Assembly: GCA_016932075.1 (NCBI GenBank) | Contig: JAFGDP010000122.1 | Location: 1-38,397, forward strand | Origin: Chitinispirillaceae bacterium | GTDB lineage: Bacteria > Fibrobacterota > Chitinivibrionia > Chitinivibrionales > Chitinispirillaceae | DNA: 38,397 bases | Reading direction: 5' to 3' | In this document: positions 33,801-38,397 of the stretch, piece by piece | Numbering within the stretch: position 1 is the stretch's first letter | How the letters are laid out: every line of letters begins with the position of its first letter | Made by a program: the position numbers and the translations under genes | The notes under the pieces: generated by a model | What the model was told of the DNA's origin: nothing | What the model saw: only the letters and a program-made list of their open reading frames with translations | Database searches by the model: none

Positions 33801-36293
33801 ACGGAATGAAACGGTCAACCCGGAAAGCGTCACCGTGACCGTTGAGTCGCTCGGCAAGGGGACCGCGAAGAAAAAGCGAAGCGGATTCATGAGCCGCGTG
33901 GTATCGCACATACGCACCGCGTCTCCTGCCGCATCGTTATTGGCAAAGGGAGGAATGGAATCTCTCCCTGTCGAGCTGTTGTTCCAGTGCACCGAGCCCT
34001 TGAAAAAATAATCAAGGCATCCGATTGCAGAAACGGTAATGATTGAATCGAATACGTTCGCCTGGCTCGCCAAAAGCTGTGCCAGGGGAAACCGTATCAG
34101 GTTCGGATCGTTGCGATTCACGGCCGTCGGAAATGAGCCTACCCGGTACCATACCAGCACGGTATCCGCCGCCCAGGGAAAATATCGGTCTGCAGGAGTC
34201 AGCGGCAGTTCATCATACCGGCTGATTTTTAATTGTATATGGGTTGTGTCAACAAATGCCGTCTGTATAGTAATTGGATTGGTGACCTGCCGGTTATTCG
34301 GGGCCACGCGAAGCATCGCGGCTCTGCTGGTGCACGCGCCAAAGGCGTTGGAGACGACGCAGTAGTAAACCCCTGAATCGCTCAAACGGGCGCTCTGGTA
34401 ACGTATCGTCCTTGCCCTCTGGCCCGGGACCGTATCGGCCGGCACAACGCTGCCCTTGAACCAGCCATACGCAAGCGAACCTTCGCCGGTTGCGGTAACC
34501 GTCATACTCCACGGATTGTTCTCCAGCACGATGGTGTCCCGGGGCTGGCCACCGGCAGTAATGAAAGGCCTGCCGTCTTGTACCGTCAGTTTGACCGTAT
34601 CTGATACCGCGGCGCCGAAATCGTTGCCGATAATGCAGTAATAATAACCGCTGTCTGCGAATGCCGCACGCGCAAATGAAAGATGGGCCGTGGTCTGGCC
34701 GGCAACTGCGACGCCCTGACCTGCCGTGATCTTGTACCATGCATACGTAAACGGCGCAGTACCGGTCGCCGCCACACGAAGCCACGCCTGGGTGGTTGCC
34801 ACCACCGCCGTATCTTTTGGCTGGACCGTAATCACCGGCGCAGTGCCTGCGGGGATCACGGTCACCTTCACCGCTCTTGACTGAACGCTGCCGAAATCAT
34901 TGGTGACGGTGCACCGGTAGGAGCCGGAATCCGAAACCCGGGTCCCCGCAATGGTGAAACCGGCCGTGGTTCTGCCCAACGACGCGCCGTTTTTATACCA
35001 TGCATACCGTGCGGTTGTTGCTGAAGACACCGTCACGCGGAAAGCAAGAGGACTGCCTTCGATGATGGTGGTATCCGCCGTCGGCTGCTGGGCAACGATA
35101 CTTGGCAAAGATCCCTTTTGCAGAATAACGCAGTTTGCTCCCGGCTTCTGGGTCTGGTAATACAGCTTGATCCATGAAGCGGAACGTGTGTCGCGGATGA
35201 TCACCGGTTCATCGAGCGCGCCGTAAAAAAAGGTGTTTTCAAAGTAGCTCTTGCCGATCTGCACATGGGCGGCGGTCGCGGGAATGATGGATGGGATGGC
35301 CGGACGATAGACAAGAGGGACCTTCACACCGTTGAAATAGAACCTGAGACGGGTGGTGTCGTTTGACTGCGTTCCGTCATACACCATCACGCACTGCGAC
35401 CATGCACCCGTGGGGATGATGTCGGTGCTGGTGGCGCCGTCCTGGGCCGCGCTGTTCCCCTGGTTCCGCACCGCGACGAGGAAATCGTCGGAGCCGTTGT
35501 ACCCCCCGCCGTTCTGGATAATATACCACCCATTGGCATTGCTCTCGCTTTTATTGATAAGATTTGCCCAGTCGCGCAGCTGGGTGGCCTTGAACCAGAT
35601 CGCGACAGTCAACCGGCTCACGCCGTCGATGGCGTTGATGTCGCCGAAGCTGACGAAATCGGAAGAGCCGTTGAACTGCACCGCTTTCCCGACCACTCCT
35701 GCCACGGAACTTGCCGAACCAAGGCCACCCCGTGGTCTTCCATGGTGCGCGTTTTGGGACGAATTCAACAGCGCCGCGCTCGCGGTATCAGGCGTTTCCG
35801 CGAGGTGCCAAACCCCCACGAATCCGCCGGCCGAATCAAATACCGCCGCGCCATTGCCGCTATCGACAGTACCGGCATTGCCGAAATACATCTGGAAATA
35901 GTGCGTACTGTCAAGAGCAAAGACCGTATCAAGCCTGACCCATATTTCAGCGGTGTCGTTATTGTTCGCGCCATCCGCCCACCGCTCGATCTGGTAAGGC
36001 AAGGGCGTCCCATCGGCCTTGGCAAAACGTATGTCCGCCCCCTTTGGCTGCGTTCTGTCAAATCCCGAGAAATTGCCGGGGTGCAGCCGCACCAGGATAG
36101 GAATGGCCGTCACGGTCTCCGTGACGTTCGCGCCCATGCCTGACGCCGAGGTGTTGACGACTATCCGCTGGACATCGGACCACGTCGTGTAGTCCTCCTG
36201 CCCACTGACATGACCGGCAAATAAGACACAAAGCAGGATGGAATATAACACCACCCCGGGGCCAGACCCAGAAGGAACATCGCCTCTTCTCAT
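30807..36293 (-). CDS. giant secreted surface protein: DUF2341, LamG, three Ig-like domains, FN3-like region, C-terminal sorting module
   Basis: 1828 residues. GGGGGA lies seven bases before the ATG and a signal peptide ends near V-S-G-Q-E. Residues ~35-145 match DUF2341 (D-I-R-F-A-K-A-D-G-T-P-L-P-Y-Q-I-E, Y-F-Q-M-Y-F-G-N-A). A LamG/concanavalin-like domain follows (~165-375: G-V-W-H-L-A-E, A-V-Q-F-N-G-S-S-D-F-V, Y-G-A-L-D-E-P). Three Ig-like domains then each show D-S-G-x-Y-x-C (about residues 460, 550 and 640). FN3-like segments with Y-Y-C-G-L-Q-V and a long beta-rich part continue to ~1730. The end is a sorting module that opens I-A-P-N-P-F-K-T-S-V-R-I-E-Y and finishes G-A-Y-F-V-R-L-I-G-F. 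The makeup suggests adhesion to a polymer. No catalytic motif seen. Confidence 0.9.
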   Translation of the reverse strand: MRRGDVPSGSGPGVVLYSILLCVLFAGHVSGQEDYTTWSDVQRIVVNTSASGMGANVTETVTAIPILVRLHPGNFSGFDRTQPKGADIRFAKADGTPLPYQIERWADGANNNDTAEIWVRLDTVFALDSTHYFQMYFGNAGTVDSGNGAAVFDSAGGFVGVWHLAETPDTASAALLNSSQNAHHGRPRGGLGSASSVAGVVGKAVQFNGSSDFVSFGDINAIDGVSRLTVAIWFKATQLRDWANLINKSESNANGWYIIQNGGGYNGSDDFLVAVRNQGNSAAQDGATSTDIIPTGAWSQCVMVYDGTQSNDTTRLRFYFNGVKVPLVYRPAIPSIIPATAAHVQIGKSYFENTFFYGALDEPVIIRDTRSASWIKLYYQTQKPGANCVILQKGSLPSIVAQQPTADTTIIEGSPLAFRVTVSSATTARYAWYKNGASLGRTTAGFTIAGTRVSDSGSYRCTVTNDFGSVQSRAVKVTVIPAGTAPVITVQPKDTAVVATTQAWLRVAATGTAPFTYAWYKITAGQGVAVAGQTTAHLSFARAAFADSGYYYCIIGNDFGAAVSDTVKLTVQDGRPFITAGGQPRDTIVLENNPWSMTVTATGEGSLAYGWFKGSVVPADTVPGQRARTIRYQSARLSDSGVYYCVVSNAFGACTSRAAMLRVAPNNRQVTNPITIQTAFVDTTHIQLKISRYDELPLTPADRYFPWAADTVLVWYRVGSFPTAVNRNDPNLIRFPLAQLLASQANVFDSIITVSAIGCLDYFFKGSVHWNNSSTGRDSIPPFANNDAAGDAVRMCDTTRLMNPLRFFFAVPLPSDSTVTVTLSGLTVSFRQLHLIKSLDLRYSVGGSSFSDTVIPKAALGTVGDSISISVRDVRFAEDETWSQWEVFYTGINDNPCDTVRDSCRVGTPRPENTAVLRVDMVLATQANLSWTATGGPYSLYRLWYSEYSIPDSISRASSMYYADTFPGSAASGVIRGLAPNKTYYCGLQVQLHGKWSLITTAARCTLTTDTIGDDLPIANKVVLDTIEYDSGAYRLRLIWHVDTAEILLNAGIRWVSFPGDSFPLPDIRTTKYNTRQSGAPDTFHVTIDGVALEFGKSYTFGVWLQKDQGVWSYPTDASIQEFTIPQPSAVPVQIFDETGIIIAFGGAVVLREIDNVETTGYLRRVDLNMQGSGLLPVSMAVSIEPSRESRIRFLLGLRYDPALIPLGYSVDDVRMYRYDTTRSIWLYDTATVVKVAGDASILSIQTYLSSCTYPFVLAIDEQVPDIVVSGDTTSPVSPGEQITVRFTVNDNMANPLVLLHAGEGDNIAVINDTIERAEAISGIGRDWTISGNVVEGESGIRAIITVHDGRFITQANVSRDILFSYSDVTRPKQEQWTPLGATAVLDEPGIRQALDEYGTLEKTWKYDIYTLRLFRFLQKDWQEYSETVVDSFTLVPGRVIWLKTRKDTAIDFGSGRSVSLKSPQVIRLPGKSWTDFCLPYRFDMRIGDVLTVIDSSAASVLQFYRWKKSGGERPLYSAEEFYLPQIQAVNDRTRVIRYVDENSNKEAFTVWNPLDSDVELRIPPVPLPLSNIRYEKKAARSNGWCVVVRPSVPQGDLSPVLCAYDDRRSGYFDSPLPPNLYPVSVGIMYGHPMRVCGTLVTGELRDGGFACDLVFSNSSADKTRVSCRIEQIAGADVAVAVIDPSRGIRNNNGQMAELDLDACSKTYRTLVIGTPEFINDYRSINAHPMFGVHRIAPNPFKTSVRIEYHVPFEGVEEVRCEIIDQLGRLVWSTARGDFMHPGKNRFIWTPLHSQKELASGAYFVRLIGFDGKGKKAGEGISKVLYLP

Positions 36294-36450
36294 GTATAAA
36301 TCCCCCCTACTGCCTTCGCTGATTTCATGATTCCAAAGGAGTTATGAAACCAGACCATACTAAACCTCATAAATCCAAAACTTGGAGAATAAATACATTT
36401 ATAGTTTAGTGTTTAAAACCGGCACTATGGTGCTTCTCTTTTAAAAAGCC
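36294..36450. other. AT-rich intergenic region
   Basis: 157 bp without a gene. It carries the ribosome binding site and presumably the promoter of the giant protein gene, and the 3' end of the GH3 fragment. No strong hairpin seen. Confidence 0.4.
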
Positions 36451-37722
36451 TCAGCGTAAATGATTTCCAATACCCCATTTTGATACAAGCATGCGTTTAT
36501 GCGTTTGAGCCGTTACCAGGTACACGCCGGCAGCAAGCAATCGGGCATCAAGAGGAAAAATGTGGTTTCCTGAGCTTACCCCTCTCCCGGTGGCGTTGAA
36601 CAGCAGAGTACCATCAAGACGGTAGAGACAAAGCTTGAGATCAGCAGTCCTGTTCATGCGAACCACAATAGCCGTGGTCGCTCCATGTTTGACGATACCT
36701 ATCCCAGACAGGGCCGCGGCCCCTCCGACAGCAGGCTCCTCTCTCTGTGGTTGTTTTACAACCGGTGAAATATCGATAGGACCGCAGTTGGTCACCGAGA
36801 CCGTATCGTAAAGCTTGATATCGGCCGACGAGGCGCCGACCTGAATTTCCACCTTGTTGCACTCTACCGTCCAGGTCACGGCGGCAGAGTCCCAGTATGC
36901 AAGGTATCTTCCAGGAAGCTCCATGGTCACGGTTTTGGTCTCACCGGCGGCAAGTGCCACGCGCCGGAATCCCCGCAGCTCTTTTTGCGGCCGCGGCACT
37001 GCTGAGTTCAAATGCCTCACATACATCTGCACCACCTCTTCGCCGGCAACCGAGCCGGTGTTGGTCACGTCCGCGCTCACGGTAATAGCGGCCTTCGCAT
37101 CAAGCGTGGCAGAACTTGTTGCACAATTGGCATACCTGAAGGTCGTATAGCTTAAACCATATCCGAACGGGTACAGCGGCGTGCCCGCGAAATACATGTA
37201 GGTCCGGCCGTTTCTGATATTGTAATCGATCATTTCCGGAAGGTCGCCAAGCGATGAAGGCCAGGTCTGCGTTGTCTTCCCGCCCGGATTATAGTCCCCG
37301 AACAGCACATCGGCCAGCGCATTGCCGAGCTCCTGGCTGTTGTGGGTCATGTGGAGGATGGCAGGTACGTTGGCCTGCGCCCAGTTTGCCGCATAGGGAA
37401 AGCTGGAAAGTATCAAAACCACGGTATTCGGATTGGCTGCATACACGTCTCTGATCAGGTTTTCGTCGAGCGGCTCAAGGGTTATGGAGTCGCGGTCCTT
37501 CTGTTCCTTGCCTTCGCTCTTTTCCCAGCATACCCCCCACCCGGGATTATTGCAGAGCGGATTGTTCCCCACCACCACGAGCGCGACATCGGATGCTGCT
37601 GCGGCCCCAGCGCGGATCGCGGCCAAGATCGCAGTTGGGCGCGCGGACGATGAGCCCTGATCTGAGTCCCCGGTGAAACGTATATCTGAACTCAGTTGCC
37701 TCAACGTCCATGGCCTTTTCAA
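36451..37722 (-). pseudogene. C-terminal part of a broken GH3 glycosidase (GH3_C, FN3-like and sorting module)
   Basis: From about 37630 leftward this frame reads true GH3 C-terminal domain (A-S-D-V-A-L-V-V-V-G-N-N, then F-G-D-Y-N-P-G-G-K-T-T-Q-T-W-P, Y-P-F-G-Y-G-L-S-Y-T-T-F), followed by the FN3-like domain (G-E-E-V-V-Q-M-Y-V, P-Q-K-E-L-R-G-F) and a sorting module (L-C-L-Y-R-L-D-G-T, L-L-A-A-G-V-Y-L-V). The first ~30 codons, up to the ATG at 37722, are out-of-frame copy of the N-terminal fragment and not a natural start. Roughly 350-400 residues between the two fragments, including the nucleophile-bearing part of the TIM barrel, are missing. It is unlikely to yield an active enzyme. Confidence 0.8.
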
Positions 37723-38065
37723 TTACCGCGGGATCCCATGTCTCTCCCATGCCGTATGCCTGGCAGAATTGTGTGGTGGGGGATGAGTGTTGGGCCCACC
37801 GCGCAGGTCCGCCGAGTGCAGCGCCATGATACCCTTCGGTCTGAGCGGTCGTGGTAAAACCGAGCCGGGATACTGTCTGGGATGAGCTGGCCAGAAGCTG
37901 CACTTTTTCGGATTGATTGAGGAGAGAGATAACGCTGGCGACCCGCTCTTCAATCGGCAGGTCAGGATTCTGAAACGGATACAACGAACTCTGCGAAGGG
38001 GCCTTTATTGCATAACAAACAATCACCGCCATCATGGTTCTGGCAAAACATGCGCGGATATTCAA
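37547..38065 (-). pseudogene. N-terminal part of the same GH3 glycosidase, truncated by deletion and frameshift
   Basis: A TTG at 38065 with AGGG upstream gives a signal peptide (L-N-I-R-A-C-F-A-R-T-M-M-A-V-I-V-C-Y-A); ATG at 38035 is the alternative. The frame continues as a GH3 N-terminal barrel (T-E-G-Y-H-G-A-A, E-T-W-D-P-A-V-I, A-P-N-C-D-L-G-R-D-P-R-W-G-R). At about 37630 it passes straight into out-of-frame GH3_C sequence and stops at 37547. The G-R-D-P-R-W-G-R motif, normally followed by E-E-x-x-G-E-D, is the last recognisable part. Intact relatives have 700-900 residues. Confidence 0.8.
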
Positions 38066-38088
38066 TGCGACCCGCCCTTCGGGATATA

Positions 38089-38397
38089 CTACTTTGTTTG
38101 CCCGCTGGTCATCGGGATAATCGCCTGACACATGGGGTGGCCTGAACGCTTTATTGAAAGCACCCTGAGGCCGGATGCGGTCTCCAGGTAACGTGGTTCG
38201 ATATGCATCATGCAGGTCCCGGCCGTTGCCTCCATCATGCGCGACCATGCCAGCTGACCGCGCAGCGAAAAAAGTGCGATTTGAAGCGGTCCCGGTTCCT
38301 GCACGGTGAAACGGAGGATTCCCGGCATGACAAAGGTCACCGCGTCTACCGGGCCGCGTTCCCGCCTGAAGATGAAATCGTTATACCGTACCGGCAC
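38089..38397 (-). CDS. C-terminal end of a secreted protein with sorting module (partial, runs off the window)
   Basis: The frame is open to the window edge, so the true start lies outside. The visible 102 residues end in a module like those of the neighbouring proteins: L-R-F-T-V-Q-E-P-G-P-L-Q-I-A-L-F-S-L-R-G, then L-E-T-A-S-G-L-R-V-L-S-I. The catalytic or binding part is not seen. It lies 23 bp upstream of the GH3 start on the same strand, so the two were probably one operon. Confidence 0.7.
   Translation of the reverse strand: MPVRYNDFIFRRERGPVDAVTFVMPGILRFTVQEPGPLQIALFSLRGQLAWSRMMEATAGTCMMHIEPRYLETASGLRVLSIKRSGHPMCQAIIPMTSGQTK

Overview
The window looks like chromosomal DNA from a Gram-negative bacterium of the FCB superphylum (Fibrobacterota or a neighbouring candidate phylum). 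This placement rests on several secreted proteins that end in a short Ig-like module of the C-terminal sorting type (G-x-x-x-x-x-L-x-x-G-V-Y-x-L/V), on many lipoproteins, on secreted carbohydrate-active enzymes, and on an SUMF1-like surface protein. It is inferred from protein style only; no rRNA or other phylogenetic marker is present. I found no tRNA, rRNA, CRISPR array, prophage or transposase gene.

Layout. 1-6132: a secreted beta-propeller protein of mosaic base composition, an AAA/DUF4143 ATPase, a HEAT/Sm-like/SUMF1-like exported protein, and a convergent CHAP-type secreted hydrolase. 6133-11663 (minus strand): a complete phosphate operon in the order phoU-pstS-pstC-pstA-pstB-pstB with overlapping or nearly touching genes. 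Its PhoU carries a C-terminal low-molecular-weight phosphatase/ArsC-like domain that has lost the catalytic cysteine, and its two ATPases have complementary defects that predict one working and one dead ATP site. 11939-13351: a small putative lipoprotein gene overlapping a single-domain response regulator, then a lipoprotein. 14034-19950: a tightly coupled three-gene operon of a 2-hydroxyacyl-CoA dehydratase-type activase split in two, plus a B12-binding radical SAM enzyme. 20082-23386: a lipoprotein with a TonB-C-like domain, and a GT-C-type membrane glycosyltransferase with a small membrane protein. 23387-23916: a gene-free stretch that switches from AT-rich to a GC-rich block of consecutive hairpins. 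23917-26508: secreted proteins, one of them CsgG/FlgO-like. 26662-30426: a two-gene unit with a GH95-type alpha-fucosidase and a putative secreted hydrolase. 30565-30713: a MITE-like element with perfect 20-bp terminal inverted repeats. 30807-38397: an 1828-residue multidomain surface protein, a GH3 glycosidase broken by an internal deletion, and the C-terminal end of another sorted protein.

Taken together, the right half is an outward-facing polysaccharide-degradation and surface-protein region. The left-centre holds phosphate acquisition with an unusual ATPase pair and an unusual PhoU fusion, which are the two observations I consider most worth following up.
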